From Caulobacter sp. 602-2 (GTDB lineage: Bacteria > Pseudomonadota > Alphaproteobacteria > Caulobacterales > Caulobacteraceae): 64,000 nt of DNA. The stretch covers positions 62,001-126,000 of the forward strand of contig NZ_JAAKGT010000005.1 in NCBI RefSeq assembly GCF_011043625.1, read 5' to 3'. Each line of letters opens with the position of its first letter. The first letter of the stretch is position 1. A program made the translations under genes and the position numbers. This document shows positions 36,624-46,257 of the stretch, in pieces. The notes under the pieces were generated by a model. The model was not told the DNA's origin, did no database searches, and was given only the letters and a program-made list of their open reading frames with translations.

Positions 36624-37100
36624 TTACTTGCTCAGGGTCGAGCGCAGCATCCAGGCGTGCTTTTCGTGGGCCGCCAGGCGCTGGGTGTAGAGGTCGACGG
36701 TGGCCTCGTCGCCCGCCTCGTCCGGAGCCTCGATGGCGCCGCGCAGGGTGGCGATGACCGTCTCGTTGTCGGCCAGCAGTTCCTTGATCATGCCCTCCCA
36801 GTCCTTTTCGGCGTCGCCGTCCTTGATGCTGGAGAGGTTGCCGAAGGCGGCGTAGCCCTGCGGGGCCAGTTCGCCCAGGGCGCGAATGCGCTCGGCGATC
36901 AGGTCAAGAGCGGCCCATTCTTCGTTGTATTGGCCTTCCAGGAGGATATGCAGGGACTGGAAGTAGGGCCCGCGAACATTCCAGTGATAGCCGTGCGTCT
37001 TGAGGTAGAGCGCATAGCTGTCGGCCAGGACCTTATTCAATCCCTGCGCGATGTCAGCGCGTTGCTTGGCCGAGATGCCGATGTTCGGAGCGGTCGCCAT
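36624..37100 (-). CDS. dps: Dps-family ferritin-like DNA-protection protein
   Basis: A 158-aa four-helix protein. KTHGYHWNVRGPYFQSLHILLEGQYNEEWAALDLIAERIRALG carries the Dps ferroxidase ligands (His in the HWNVRG motif, His in SLH and the acidic residues of helix 2) shared between subunits of the dodecamer. Oxidises Fe(II) with H2O2 and protects DNA. The basic N-terminal tail is short. It shares its 78-nt upstream region with the divergent hybrid kinase; its 3' end is 14 nt from the SleB-type gene, which is transcribed in the same direction. Confidence 0.96.
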   Translation of the reverse strand: MATAPNIGISAKQRADIAQGLNKVLADSYALYLKTHGYHWNVRGPYFQSLHILLEGQYNEEWAALDLIAERIRALGELAPQGYAAFGNLSSIKDGDAEKDWEGMIKELLADNETVIATLRGAIEAPDEAGDEATVDLYTQRLAAHEKHAWMLRSTLSK

Positions 37101-37178
37101 TCATGATCTCCCGTGTTGCGTGTCCTAGGTAAGCGTGTCCATGCTCTTGGCAAGCCTGCTCATGAGCGCGGAGCAAGA

Positions 37179-39572
37179 ATGAACAAAAACGATCCGCTCG
37201 CCCCTACGCCGACGCCGCGCCGTGCGGCGTCCGCCCTGCTAAGCGCGTGGCTTATACCAGAGGTTCCTCCGCCGTTCTGGCGGGCGTCGCTGGCCGCGAT
37301 CGTGGCCACGCTGGCGGCGCTGGGCATGCGCTTCGCCCTGCTGGGCCCCGACCAGACGCTGGGCGCGACCCAGGCCTTCTTCCCCGCCATGGTGCTGGTG
37401 ACGCTGTACGCCGGCTGGCGCTGGGGCCTTGCGCCCATGGCCAGCGGGGCGGCGCTGGGCTGGTGGCTGTGGGCCGGACGCTACGGCGACACCATGAGCG
37501 AACCGCAGACGGCCTCGATGGTGCTGTACCTGGTCTCGGCGACGGCCACGACGGCCGTGGCCCACGGCATGCGCGAGGCCGTCATCGGCCTGGGCGAGGC
37601 CCGCCGCCGCCAGCAGGACGCCGAGACGCGGCTGGACGTGACCCAGGCCGCGGCCGGGGTCGGCCCGTGGGAGTGGGACGTGGCCACCGGGGCCCTGCAC
37701 CTGTCGCCGGCCGCGCGGCGCAACCTTCGCCTGCCGCCGGACGGTCCGCTGGACTTCGAGCAGGTGGCCGCCGCCGTGCATCCCGAGGACCGGCCGCGGG
37801 TGCAGGACGAAATCCGGCGGGCGATCAAGAGCGGGCCGCTCTACGAGGTGGAGTACCGGCTGGTGGACGGTCCGGACGGCGAGCGCTGGATCCACGGCCT
37901 GGGCCGGATCGAGCGCGACGCGGCGGGCCGGGCCTTGCGCGTGCTGGGCGTCAATTTCGAGGTCACGAAGCGCCGCCAGGCCGAGGAAGGCCTGCGCGAA
38001 AGCGAGGCCCGCTTCCGGGCCCTGGCCGACAGCGCGCCGGCCCTGATGTGGATCACCGGCATGGGCGGGGCGCGGGAGTTCGTCAACGCCGCCTATGTCG
38101 ACTTTGCCGGGGCCGACTATCGCGACGCCCTGACCCTGGACTGGCGCACCCGCATCCACCCCGAGGACCTGCCGGGCATCCTCAAGGCCCAGATCGCCGG
38201 CGAGGCCTCGCGCAGACCGTTCAGCCTGGAGGCGCGCTATCGCCGGCCCGACGGCCAGTGGCGGTGGCTGAAGTCGTTCTCGCAGCCACGCTACGGCCCC
38301 GGCGGCGGCTTCGCCGGCTTCATCGGCATCGCCTTCGACGTCAGCGACGCCAAGGAGGCCGAGGCCAAGCTGACCGGCATGAACGAGCTTCTGGCCGACA
38401 AGGTCGACGCCGCCGTCGCCGAGCGCGACCTGGCCCAGGCCGCGCTCAGCCAGGCCCAGAAGCTGGAAGCCATCGGCCAGCTGACCGGCGGGGTGGCCCA
38501 CGACTTCAACAACCTGCTGACCGTGGTGATCGGCGCGCTCGACGCGGTGCAGCGCCATCCCGACGACGCGCGCCGGCGCGACAAGATGATCGACGCGGCG
38601 CTTTCGGCCGCAAGGCGCGGCGAGAAGCTGACCCAGCACCTGCTGGCCTTCGCCCGCCGCCAGCCGCTCAATCCGGAGATCTGCCGCGTCGACCGCCTGA
38701 TCGCCGAGAGCGAGGCGCTGCTGCGCCGGGCGGTGGGCGAGGTCTTGCCGCTGAAGCTCAGCCTGGGCTCGGGCACCCGTACGGCGCGGATCGACGCGGG
38801 CCAGTTCGAGGCGGCCCTGCTGAACCTGGTGGTCAACGCCCGCGACGCCAGTCCGCCCGGCGGGACGATCGTGGTGGAATCCGGTCCGGAGACCTTCGAC
38901 AAGCCGCGCGGCGAGCTGAAGCCCGGGGCCTATCTGCGCGTCTCGGTGCGCGACGAGGGCAAGGGCATGGACGCGGCCACCATCGCCCGCGCCTTCGAGC
39001 CGTTCTTCACGACCAAGGCCTCGGGCAAGGGCACGGGGCTTGGCCTGTCGCAGGTCTACGGCTTCGTGCGCCAGAGCGGCGGCGAGGTGGAGATCACCTC
39101 GAAGCCGGGCCACGGCACGACGGTGTCGCTGCTGCTGCCGGCCAGCCACGAGGGCGCGATCCTGCAGGCGGCGCCGGTCGCCCCGCCCGCCCCGCGCCCC
39201 GGCGTCGATGTGCTGCTGGCCGAGGACGACGTCGAGGTCGGCGACCTGGTCGAGGCCATGCTGCTGGAGCTGGGCCACAACGTCCGCCGGGCCGGCGACG
39301 CCGACGAGGCCCTTGAGGTGGCCCGCGCCCACCCGGAACTGGGCCTGCTGGTCACCGACGTGATGATGCCCGGCGACAAGAGCGGCGTGGATTTGGCGGC
39401 CATCCTCTCGGCCGAACGGCCCGAACTGCCGATCCTGCTGAGCTCGGGCTACACCGGCCAGGAGCTGGCGGAAGCCCGCGCCGCGCCCTGGCCCCTTCTG
39501 CGCAAGCCCTATGCGCTGGACGCGCTGGTGCGGGCCATAGACCAGGCCTTCGAGACCCGCCGCCCGCACTGA
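37179..39572 (+). CDS. Hybrid sensor histidine kinase with two PAS domains and receiver
   Basis: 797 aa from ATG 37179, which has GGAGC upstream. An N-terminal membrane region of about four helices (residues ~30-125) is followed by PAS-PAC 1 (WEWDVATGALHLSPAARRNL), PAS-PAC 2 (SEARFRALADSAPALMWITG), a short coiled coil, the DHp motif [21 protein letters not shown] with the phosphoacceptor His, a catalytic ATPase domain (VVNARDASPP, GTGLGLSQVYGF), and a C-terminal receiver with aspartate in LGLLVTDVMMPG. The same [11 protein letters not shown] type as CckA at 55304-57367, but the sensor part differs and the receiver lacks a clear downstream partner here. Signal unknown. Confidence 0.95.
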   Translation: MNKNDPLAPTPTPRRAASALLSAWLIPEVPPPFWRASLAAIVATLAALGMRFALLGPDQTLGATQAFFPAMVLVTLYAGWRWGLAPMASGAALGWWLWAGRYGDTMSEPQTASMVLYLVSATATTAVAHGMREAVIGLGEARRRQQDAETRLDVTQAAAGVGPWEWDVATGALHLSPAARRNLRLPPDGPLDFEQVAAAVHPEDRPRVQDEIRRAIKSGPLYEVEYRLVDGPDGERWIHGLGRIERDAAGRALRVLGVNFEVTKRRQAEEGLRESEARFRALADSAPALMWITGMGGAREFVNAAYVDFAGADYRDALTLDWRTRIHPEDLPGILKAQIAGEASRRPFSLEARYRRPDGQWRWLKSFSQPRYGPGGGFAGFIGIAFDVSDAKEAEAKLTGMNELLADKVDAAVAERDLAQAALSQAQKLEAIGQLTGGVAHDFNNLLTVVIGALDAVQRHPDDARRRDKMIDAALSAARRGEKLTQHLLAFARRQPLNPEICRVDRLIAESEALLRRAVGEVLPLKLSLGSGTRTARIDAGQFEAALLNLVVNARDASPPGGTIVVESGPETFDKPRGELKPGAYLRVSVRDEGKGMDAATIARAFEPFFTTKASGKGTGLGLSQVYGFVRQSGGEVEITSKPGHGTTVSLLLPASHEGAILQAAPVAPPAPRPGVDVLLAEDDVEVGDLVEAMLLELGHNVRRAGDADEALEVARAHPELGLLVTDVMMPGDKSGVDLAAILSAERPELPILLSSGYTGQELAEARAAPWPLLRKPYALDALVRAIDQAFETRRPH

Positions 39573-39633
39573 TCCGCCCTTGGACCGAACGGGCGTCCTT
39601 GCGCGCCGTCGCGGGATTTTTCGTCCGCATGCT

Positions 39634-39661
39634 TTGCATTCGAGGAACGAGCGGCTATATC
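39634..39661 (+). promoter_or_regulatory. Probable promoter of the NAD operon
   Basis: TTGCAT (39634-39639), 16-bp spacer, TATATC (39656-39661). The first operator copy begins 11 nt after the -10 element, so it would cover the transcription start. Confidence 0.55.
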
Positions 39662-39671
39662 TGGATAGCCC

Positions 39672-39694
39672 CTTATGCTCACTTTCAGCATAAG
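39672..39694 (+). promoter_or_regulatory. NAD-operon operator copy 1
   Basis: CTTATGCT-CACTTTC-AGCATAAG: perfect 8-bp arms around a 7-bp centre. The same core, ATGCTCACTTTNAGCAT, recurs at 39750-39766, 75 bp away centre to centre (about seven helical turns), which suits a dimeric repressor binding both sites. A NadQ- or NrtR-type regulator of NAD synthesis is the likely binder. Confidence 0.7.
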
Positions 39695-39749
39695 TCGCGA
39701 CGCCGGACGGAGCCGCAACCTTTGCCCGGCGTTTTTTGAGGCCCAGGAA

Positions 39750-39766
39750 ATGCTCACTTTGAGCAT
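39750..39766 (+). promoter_or_regulatory. NAD-operon operator copy 2
   Basis: ATGCTCA-CTT-TGAGCAT, perfect 7-bp arms, ending 13 nt before the nadA ATG and overlapping its ribosome-binding region. Near-identical to copy 1. Confidence 0.7.
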
Positions 39767-39779
39767 AAGAGAGGACGAC

Positions 39780-40865
39780 ATGGCCGACGGTTTCGCGCCC
39801 CTCGCCTTCACCGCCGACATCGAGGCGGAGACCGCCGCCGTCTGGGACAAGGTCAAGCACCACGTCACCCCGATGGAATGGCGTCTGCACGCGCCGCTGA
39901 TCTCTGAGATCAACCGGATCAAGCGCGAGAAGAACGCCGCCATCCTGGCCCACAACTACATGACGCCGGACATCTTCCACGGCGTCGGCGACTTCGTGGG
40001 CGATAGCCTGGCGCTGGCCAAGGAAGCCGCCAAGAGCGACGCGGCGATCATCGTCCAGGCCGGCGTGCACTTCATGGCCGAGACCAGCAAGGTGCTCAGC
40101 CCCGAAAAGAAGATCCTGATCCCCGACCTGCTGGCCGGCTGCAGCCTGGCCTCGTCGATCACGGGCGCGGACGTGCGGCTGATCAAGGAGCGCCACCCGG
40201 GCGTGCCGGTGGTCACCTACGTCAACACCACCGCCGACGTGAAGGCCGAGACCGACATCTGCTGCACCAGCGCCAACGCCGTGCAGGTGGTCGAATGGGC
40301 CGCCAAGGAATGGGGGACCGACAAGGTCATCCTGATCCCCGACGAGTTCCTGGCCCGCAACGTCGCCCGCCAGACCAACGTCAAGATCATCGCCTGGGCC
40401 GGCCACTGCGAGGTGCACAAGCGCTTCACCGCCCAGGACATCGCCGACATGCGCGCGGCCTGGCCCGGCGCCGAGGTGCTGGCCCACCCCGAATGCCCGG
40501 CCGAGATCCTCGAGGCCTCGGACTTCGCCGGCTCGACCGCCGCGATGAACGACTACGTCGCCGCGCGCAAGCCGGCCCAGGTGGTGCTGATCACCGAGTG
40601 CTCGATGGCCAGCAACGTGCAGGCCGAAAGCCCCGGGACCCAGTTCATCGGCCCCTGCAACATGTGCCCGCACATGAAGCGGATCACGCTGCAGAACATC
40701 TACGACGCCCTGGTGCACGAGCAGTACGAGGTGACGGTCGACGCCGATGTGCTGGAGCGCGCCCGCCAGGCCGTGCAGCGAATGATCGACCTGCCCCCGC
40801 CCGCCGCCCCGGCCCGCTACGACCTCGTCAAGGCCCGCCACCACGTGGACGTGGAGCTGATCTGA
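39780..40865 (+). CDS. nadA: Quinolinate synthase
   Basis: Condenses iminoaspartate with dihydroxyacetone phosphate to quinolinate using a 4Fe-4S cluster. The 361-aa chain has [14 protein letters not shown] near residue 57 (A-H-x-Y-x-x-x-x-I), [26 protein letters not shown] with the first cluster cysteine, ITECSMASN with the second, and [14 protein letters not shown] with the third. ATG 39780 is the start: the longer frame would translate through both operator copies, which look like DNA sites. First gene of the five-gene operon nadA-macro-nadB-Uma2-nadC. Confidence 0.98.
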   Translation: MADGFAPLAFTADIEAETAAVWDKVKHHVTPMEWRLHAPLISEINRIKREKNAAILAHNYMTPDIFHGVGDFVGDSLALAKEAAKSDAAIIVQAGVHFMAETSKVLSPEKKILIPDLLAGCSLASSITGADVRLIKERHPGVPVVTYVNTTADVKAETDICCTSANAVQVVEWAAKEWGTDKVILIPDEFLARNVARQTNVKIIAWAGHCEVHKRFTAQDIADMRAAWPGAEVLAHPECPAEILEASDFAGSTAAMNDYVAARKPAQVVLITECSMASNVQAESPGTQFIGPCNMCPHMKRITLQNIYDALVHEQYEVTVDADVLERARQAVQRMIDLPPPAAPARYDLVKARHHVDVELI

Positions 40866-40867
40866 CC

Positions 40868-41377
40868 ATGCCGAAGATGAGCGTCATCCAGGCCGACATC
40901 ACGACCCTGGACGTCGACGCCATCGTCAACGCCGCCAACAGCAGCCTGCTGGGCGGCGGCGGCGTGGATGGAGCGATCCATCGCAAGGCCGGCCCTGAGC
41001 TGGCCATGGCCTGCCGCATGCTCAACGGCTGCAAGACGGGCGACGCCAAGCTGACCGAAGGCTTCAAGCTGCCGGCCCGCTGGGTGATCCACACCGTCGG
41101 CCCGGTCTGGAACGGCGGCGGACTGGACGAACGCGACCAGCTGGCCAGCTGCTACCGCCGCTCGCTGGAGATCGCCTCGCAGAAGGGCTTCCAGACGGTC
41201 GCCTTTCCGGCGATCTCGACCGGGATCTACCGCTTTCCGGCGGACGAGGCGGCCCGCATCGCCGTTCGCACCGTCGCCGAGTTCAAGACGGCCAAGCCGG
41301 CCGAAGTGATCTTCTGCTGCTTCGACGCAGCCTCTGCCGACCGCCATCGCGCGGCCTTGGAGAGTATCGATGCCTAA
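40868..41377 (+). CDS. Macro-domain protein (O-acetyl-ADP-ribose deacetylase-like)
   Basis: The 169-aa protein is a single macro domain: [38 protein letters not shown] holds the ADP-ribose pocket and the catalytic-type Asn and Asp of MacroD/YmdB enzymes, and [21 protein letters not shown] is the second signature. Expected to hydrolyse O-acetyl-ADP-ribose or mono-ADP-ribose from targets. Starts 2 nt after nadA and overlaps nadB by 8 nt, so it is made with NAD-synthesis enzymes; this links NAD production to clearing of NAD-derived products. Confidence 0.95.
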   Translation: MPKMSVIQADITTLDVDAIVNAANSSLLGGGGVDGAIHRKAGPELAMACRMLNGCKTGDAKLTEGFKLPARWVIHTVGPVWNGGGLDERDQLASCYRRSLEIASQKGFQTVAFPAISTGIYRFPADEAARIAVRTVAEFKTAKPAEVIFCCFDAASADRHRAALESIDA

Positions 41378-42890
41378 GACGCTTACCTTCGACGGCCCTG
41401 TCATTCTGGGCGCGGGCCTCGCCGGCCTCACCGCCGCGCTCGCCGCGAAGACGGCCCTCGTCCTGTCGCCCACGCCGCTGGCGACCGGCTGTTCCAGCGC
41501 CTGGGCGCAGGGCGGCCTGGCCGCCGCCCTGGCCGGCGACGACACGCCTTCGCTGCATGCCGCCGACACCATCGCGGCGGGCGCCGGCCTGTGCGACGGC
41601 GAGGCCGTGGCGCTGCTGACCCGTGAAGGCCCCGCCGCGGTCCGCGCCCTGGCCGCCCTGGGCGCGCCCTTCGATCGCAAAGCCGACGGCGACTTCGTGC
41701 TGAGCCTCGAGGCCGCCCACTCCAAGGCCCGCGTCGCCCGCGTCGGCGGCGACGGGGCCGGCGCGGCGATCATGGCCGCCGTCATCACGACGGTCCGCGC
41801 CACACCCACGATCGAGATCCGCGAGAACGCCCGCGCCCGCCGCCTGCTTCAAGACGAGACCGGCCGCGTGGTCGGGGTCCTGGCGGAAATCGACGGCGAG
41901 CTGGTCGAGATCCACAGCCATGCCGTGGTCCTGGCCACCGGCGGCGTCGGCGGCCTTTACGCCGTCACCACGACGCCGACCCAGGTGCGCGGCGAAGGCC
42001 TGGGCCTGGCCGCGCTGGCCGGCGCCGAGATCGCCGATCCCGAGTTCGTGCAGTTCCACCCCACGGCCATCGACATCGGCCGCGATCCCGCGCCCCTGGC
42101 GACGGAAGCGCTGCGCGGCGAAGGCTCGATCCTGCGCAATACGGATGGCCGCGCCTTCATGGCCGACTATCACCCGGCCAAGGAGCTGGCGCCGCGCGAC
42201 GTGGTGGCCCGCGCCATCCACGCCGAGCGCGCCGCCGGCCGCGGCGCCTTCCTCGACGCCACGACGGCCGTGGGCGGCCACTTCCCCCGCGAGTTCCCGG
42301 CCGTGTTCGAGGCCTGCCAGAGCGCCGGGATCGATCCGCGCCGCGAGATGATCCCGGTCGTGCCGGCCGTGCACTACCACATGGGCGGCGTGGCCACCGA
42401 CCTGGACGGCCGCGCCAGCCTGCCGGGCCTCTACGCCGCCGGCGAATGCGCCTCCACCGGCGTACAGGGCGCCAACCGCCTGGCCTCCAACAGCCTGCTG
42501 GAAGCGGCCGTTTTCGGCGCCCGCGCCGGCCGCGCCGCCGCCGCCGCCGCCGAGGGCGAGACGGGCGACGAGCCGGTCTCGCTGGCGCCGCTGCCCGACC
42601 TGCCTAACGAAGCCTTCCAGGCGCTGCGCAAGGCCATGAGCCGCGACGCCGGCGTCATCCGCGACGCGACGGGTCTGGCCCGCCTGCTGGAAGAGATCGC
42701 CGCCCTGGAAGCAGCCCACGGCCCCTGCCCGTCCCTGGTCGCCGCCCGCCTGATCGTCGACGCCGCCCTGGCCCGCCAGGAAAGCCGGGGCGGTCACTAC
42801 CGCGCCGACTTCCCCGAGAAGGCCGCTCCCGTCCGCACCTTCGTCACCCTCGATCCCGTCCAGGCCGGTTTGCGCCACGCCGCCGAGTAG
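41370..42890 (+). CDS. nadB: L-aspartate oxidase
   Basis: FAD enzyme that makes iminoaspartate for NadA. The 506-aa chain has [13 protein letters not shown] as the dinucleotide fold, [47 protein letters not shown] with the catalytic histidine, and [27 protein letters not shown] followed by [13 protein letters not shown], all hallmarks of the succinate dehydrogenase/aspartate oxidase family. The N-terminal ~5 residues before the FAD fold are short, as in other NadB. Overlaps the macro-domain gene. Confidence 0.97.
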   Translation: MPKTLTFDGPVILGAGLAGLTAALAAKTALVLSPTPLATGCSSAWAQGGLAAALAGDDTPSLHAADTIAAGAGLCDGEAVALLTREGPAAVRALAALGAPFDRKADGDFVLSLEAAHSKARVARVGGDGAGAAIMAAVITTVRATPTIEIRENARARRLLQDETGRVVGVLAEIDGELVEIHSHAVVLATGGVGGLYAVTTTPTQVRGEGLGLAALAGAEIADPEFVQFHPTAIDIGRDPAPLATEALRGEGSILRNTDGRAFMADYHPAKELAPRDVVARAIHAERAAGRGAFLDATTAVGGHFPREFPAVFEACQSAGIDPRREMIPVVPAVHYHMGGVATDLDGRASLPGLYAAGECASTGVQGANRLASNSLLEAAVFGARAGRAAAAAAEGETGDEPVSLAPLPDLPNEAFQALRKAMSRDAGVIRDATGLARLLEEIAALEAAHGPCPSLVAARLIVDAALARQESRGGHYRADFPEKAAPVRTFVTLDPVQAGLRHAAE

Positions 42891-42919
42891 TGGTACGTAA
42901 GGGGAACGGAGACGCGACC

Positions 42920-43513
42920 ATGACGGCGACCAGCGCGGGTTTCGAGGAACGGGGCGACACCGAGTTCCTGTTCGACTTCGATCAGTACGAACGCATGGAC
43001 CAGGCCGGCGTGTTCGACGACGTCTTCGGCCGCGTCGAACTGATCGAGGGGAAGATCATCCGCATGGCGCCCGCTTCCCTGGATCATGGCGAGGTCAGCG
43101 CAAACGCGGCCTTCGTGCTCAAGAGCGCGATACGCAAGCTATCCGCTTCGACAAGCCTGAAGGTCTTCGTGGGCTCCACCCTGAAGCTGGGACGTTACAG
43201 CGCGCCTGATCCCGACGTCCTCGTGGCTCGGGCGCCCGAAGGAAAGTACGCCGAAGCCGAAGCCGCCGTCCTGGTCGTCGAGGTTTCCATCTCGTCGCTC
43301 GGCAACGACCTGACGGTAAAGAGCCGCCTCTACGCCAAGGCCGGCGTGCCGGAATACTGGGTGGCCGAGCCGGAAGCCCGTCGCCTGACGGTCTTCAGCC
43401 AGCCGCTCCCAGACGGCGGCTGGGGCGAGACCGCTGTCCACGAAGGCGACGCCGCGGCCGTCTCGCCGCTGTTCGCCCCCGAAGTTCGCATTCCGCTGTC
43501 GGAGCTGTTTTGA
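42920..43513 (+). CDS. Uma2 family restriction-endonuclease-fold protein
   Basis: The 197-aa product fits the Uma2/DUF820 family: FDDVFGRVELIEGKIIRMAPASLDHGEV near residue 35, SAPDPDVLVAR, AVLVVEVSISSLGNDLTVKSRLYAKAGVPEYWVAEPEAR. The D...E-x-S pattern is that of PD-(D/E)XK nucleases, but true nuclease activity is unproven. It sits between nadB and nadC, 29 nt after the first and overlapping the second by 4 nt. This is odd, as Uma2 genes are usually free-standing and repeated. ATG 42920 follows GGAG; an earlier GTG at 42890 is possible. Confidence 0.9.
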   Translation: MTATSAGFEERGDTEFLFDFDQYERMDQAGVFDDVFGRVELIEGKIIRMAPASLDHGEVSANAAFVLKSAIRKLSASTSLKVFVGSTLKLGRYSAPDPDVLVARAPEGKYAEAEAAVLVVEVSISSLGNDLTVKSRLYAKAGVPEYWVAEPEARRLTVFSQPLPDGGWGETAVHEGDAAAVSPLFAPEVRIPLSELF

Positions 43514-44370
43514 CCGCCCTCCCCCGTATCGAGCCGCTGCCCGACCTTCTCGTCCGTCCCATCGTCGATCTGTCCCTGGCCGAGGATCTGGGCCGGGCCG
43601 GCGACATCACGGGCCTGGCCTGCATCGACGCCGACGCCCGGCTTTCGGTGCTGTTCGCCAGCCGCCAGGACGGCCGGGTCGCCGGCCTGTCGTGCGCGCG
43701 CCTGTCGCTGGCCGCCCTGGACCCGACCGCGAGCTTCGAGGTGATCACGCCCGACGGCGCCGACGCCGCGCCGGGCACGGTGCTGGCCCGCGCCGAGGGC
43801 AACGCCCGCGCCGTGCTGGCCGCCGAGCGCACGGGCCTGAACCTGCTGGGCCGCCTGTCGGGCATCGCCACCCTAACCCGCGCCTATGTGCGCCTGGTCG
43901 AGGGCACGGGCGCGACCATCGTCGACACCCGCAAGACCACGCCGGGCCTGCGCGCCCTGGAGAAGTACGCGGTGCGCTGCGGCGGCGGGGTCAACCACCG
44001 CTTCGGCCTCGACGACGCGATCCTGATCAAGGACAACCACGTCGCCGCCTGCGGCGGGGTCGGTGAAGCCGTCCGCCGGGCCCGCGCCTTCGCCGGACAC
44101 CTGGTCAAGATCGAGGTCGAGGTCGACGGCCTGGACCAGCTGGAAGACGCCCTCAAGCACGGCCCCGACGTGGTGATGCTCGACAATTTCAGCCTGGACG
44201 ATCTTGCGACCGCCGTGGCGCTGGCCAAGGGCCGCGCGGTGCTGGAGGCCTCGGGCGGAGTGAACCTGGCCACCGTGCGCGCCATCGCCGAGACGGGCGT
44301 GGACGTGATCAGCGTCGGAGCCCTGACCCACTCGGCGCCGGTGCTGGATATCGGGCTGGACGCGGCCTGA
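43510..44370 (+). CDS. nadC: Nicotinate-nucleotide pyrophosphorylase (carboxylating)
   Basis: Quinolinate phosphoribosyltransferase that yields nicotinate mononucleotide. The 286-aa chain has [18 protein letters not shown] at the N-terminus, [64 protein letters not shown] in the active site, and [10 protein letters not shown] with [31 protein letters not shown]. It begins with TTG at 43510 that overlaps the Uma2 stop codon (TTGA), which should make translation depend on upstream reading. Last gene of the operon. Confidence 0.97.
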   Translation: MTALPRIEPLPDLLVRPIVDLSLAEDLGRAGDITGLACIDADARLSVLFASRQDGRVAGLSCARLSLAALDPTASFEVITPDGADAAPGTVLARAEGNARAVLAAERTGLNLLGRLSGIATLTRAYVRLVEGTGATIVDTRKTTPGLRALEKYAVRCGGGVNHRFGLDDAILIKDNHVAACGGVGEAVRRARAFAGHLVKIEVEVDGLDQLEDALKHGPDVVMLDNFSLDDLATAVALAKGRAVLEASGGVNLATVRAIAETGVDVISVGALTHSAPVLDIGLDAA

Positions 44371-44443
44371 AGCCGTAGCGGCGGGATTGCAACCTGGCCG
44401 CGCCACCCGCTATGAGCGCCCTCTGTTGCGGGGGGCGATTTCA

Positions 44444-45085
44444 ATGACCAGGAAGACCTACACCCAGCGTGCGCCCGAGCCGCTGGCCAAGACGCTGCTG
44501 CTGTGGATCTGGATCATGATGAGCGCCAACGCCGCCAGCATGATCACGAGCCTGGTCGTGATCGGCGCCGCGCTCTTCGGCGGCGGCGACGCCTCGATGT
44601 CGCTGCTTCAGTTCGTCGACGGCGGCGTCACCCTGCTCTACGTGGCGGTCTTCATCATCGCCGGCTTCCTGGGCCTGAAATGGACCTACCGCGTGAGCAT
44701 GAACGCCAACGCCATGGTCCCCGACCTGACGATCTCGCCGCCCTGGGCGGTGGGCTGGTACTTCGTCCCGATCGCGTCGCTGTTCACGCCGTTCAAGGCG
44801 ATGGAGGAGGCCTGGAAGGCGAGCAGCGACCCGACCGACTGGCGCTCGGTTCCGACGCCCGGGTGGATGCGCGTCTGGTGGGCTTTCTGGATCGCGGGGA
44901 CCTTCATCGACCAGGCCAGCGGCAATATGGACGCCAGCTATGGCGACACCGCTCTGATCGTGACCGGCGAGGCCGTCGGCCTTCTGGGCAGCGCCCTGAA
45001 CCTGGTCGCCAGCTTCTACTTCGCCAAGCTGGTGCGGGAGCTGACCGCGCGCCAGTCGAGCATCCGCGCGCTGGAGGTCTTCTAG
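44444..45085 (+). CDS. DUF4328 domain membrane protein
   Basis: Integral membrane protein of 213 aa with four or more helices. The conserved central part WAVGWYFVPIASLFTPFKAMEEAWKAS followed by PGWMRVWWAFWI is the DUF4328 signature. The N-terminus is short and basic and the C-terminus ends with an arginine-containing helix. Function unknown. Start ATG 44444 chosen over a longer frame that reads back to 44387. Its stop overlaps by 4 bp with that of the convergent acyltransferase gene. Confidence 0.88.
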   Translation: MTRKTYTQRAPEPLAKTLLLWIWIMMSANAASMITSLVVIGAALFGGGDASMSLLQFVDGGVTLLYVAVFIIAGFLGLKWTYRVSMNANAMVPDLTISPPWAVGWYFVPIASLFTPFKAMEEAWKASSDPTDWRSVPTPGWMRVWWAFWIAGTFIDQASGNMDASYGDTALIVTGEAVGLLGSALNLVASFYFAKLVRELTARQSSIRALEVF

Positions 45086-46257
45086 CCCCTGCCGCGCACC
45101 CACGGCATGATGCGATCCTGCACGGGCTGGTCGATGAAGGTGTGGAAGACCCAGGCCGCGCCGATGGCCAGCGGGAAGCCGGCCAGCCACATCAGCCACT
45201 GCCAGCCGATGCCGATCGGCACGGTGTCGATCAGCTTGTGCACGGCGCTCCAGTAGATCACGCCGACCAGGATGTGGGTGATGAACAGGGCGAAGGAGAG
45301 CTTGGCCCCCTCCTCGATCCAGGCCTTGGGATGCTTCACCGGCAGCCGGCCGGCGCCGAGGATGATGGCGGCCAGGCAGGTCAGGCTGGGCAGGTCGTAG
45401 CGGCCGATCAGCTGGATGATCACCAGGCCCGCGCAGCCGACGGTCAGCAGCACCTTGGCGGCCTTCTCGGTAGGCCAGGAAAGCTCGACCGCGCGCGCCA
45501 GGCACAGGCCCAGCAGGAACAGCGGGACGGCCCGCAGCACGCCGATGCGCAGCGGCAGGTCGGACAGACCGATCGGGACCTCGGCGAAGCCGAAGCCGTT
45601 GGTGCGGCGGGCGGCGACGTCGAACAGCACCACGACCACGGCGGCCAGGGCGATCGGCAGCCAGGGACGGCGCGTGGCGCTGGCGGCGCGCCAGAACCAG
45701 GGAAACAGGGCGTAGCAGACGATCAGCGCCGACAGCGACCAGCTGGGCAGGTTCCAGCCGTCGCTGTTGAAGCCCCAGGCGTGCATCAGCATCGCCTGCA
45801 GCGGCAGCTGGTCCCAGGCGAAGCGCGAGGGCTTGTGAGCGTCGGTGCCGATCAGGTTCAGCGCCAGCACCAGGCCGGCCATGGCGGCCAGCACCATCAG
45901 ATGCCCCGGCCACACGCGCGCGGCGCGGCGCAGCCAGAACTGGAAGTGGGTGATGCGGCCGGAAATGGCCGACGGCCCGTAGGCGCGACCCAGCACATAG
46001 CCCGACAACATCAGGAAGAAGTCGGTGGCCAGATATCCCCGCGCGAACACCGGGTGGAAACGCTCGATCCGCAGGGGGCTCTCGGCGCCGAAGTGGTAGA
46101 CCACGATCAGCAGGGCGGCCAGCAGGCGCAGCAGGTCCAGCGCGCCGCCGCGCGTGGCCGGCCGGGTCGAATGGCTGACGAAAGACGCGGCTGGGGCGAC
46201 CGAGGGGGCCGACTCCGAGGATGACTGGGACGTGCTCACGAGGGCAGGCCTTAACAA
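45082..46257 (-). CDS. Acyltransferase 3 (OafA/YrhL-type) membrane protein
   Basis: Membrane acyltransferase of about 391 aa. After a Ser-rich cytoplasmic N-terminus it shows LDLLRLLAALLIVVYHFGAES, where the conserved R-x-x-A and H mark the active site of acyltransferase-3, and ARGYLATDFFLMLSGYVLGRAYG, the second conserved motif. About ten transmembrane helices follow. Such enzymes O-acylate surface sugars or lipids. A TTG at 46257 (GAGG seven bases upstream) or a GTG at 46239 could be the start; I give the longer one. Isolated, so the target is unknown. Confidence 0.9.
   Translation of the reverse strand: MLRPALVSTSQSSSESAPSVAPAASFVSHSTRPATRGGALDLLRLLAALLIVVYHFGAESPLRIERFHPVFARGYLATDFFLMLSGYVLGRAYGPSAISGRITHFQFWLRRAARVWPGHLMVLAAMAGLVLALNLIGTDAHKPSRFAWDQLPLQAMLMHAWGFNSDGWNLPSWSLSALIVCYALFPWFWRAASATRRPWLPIALAAVVVVLFDVAARRTNGFGFAEVPIGLSDLPLRIGVLRAVPLFLLGLCLARAVELSWPTEKAAKVLLTVGCAGLVIIQLIGRYDLPSLTCLAAIILGAGRLPVKHPKAWIEEGAKLSFALFITHILVGVIYWSAVHKLIDTVPIGIGWQWLMWLAGFPLAIGAAWVFHTFIDQPVQDRIMPWVRGRG

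Noticed and set aside
39675..39779. N-terminal extension of nadA through the two operator copies
   Set aside because: The extra 35 residues come from the inverted repeats, read as MLTFSI and MLTLSI, and do not match the family start.
37239..40844. Open frame of 1201 codons antisense to the hybrid kinase and nadA
   Set aside because: Spans two unrelated real genes and the regulated intergenic region; composition artefact.
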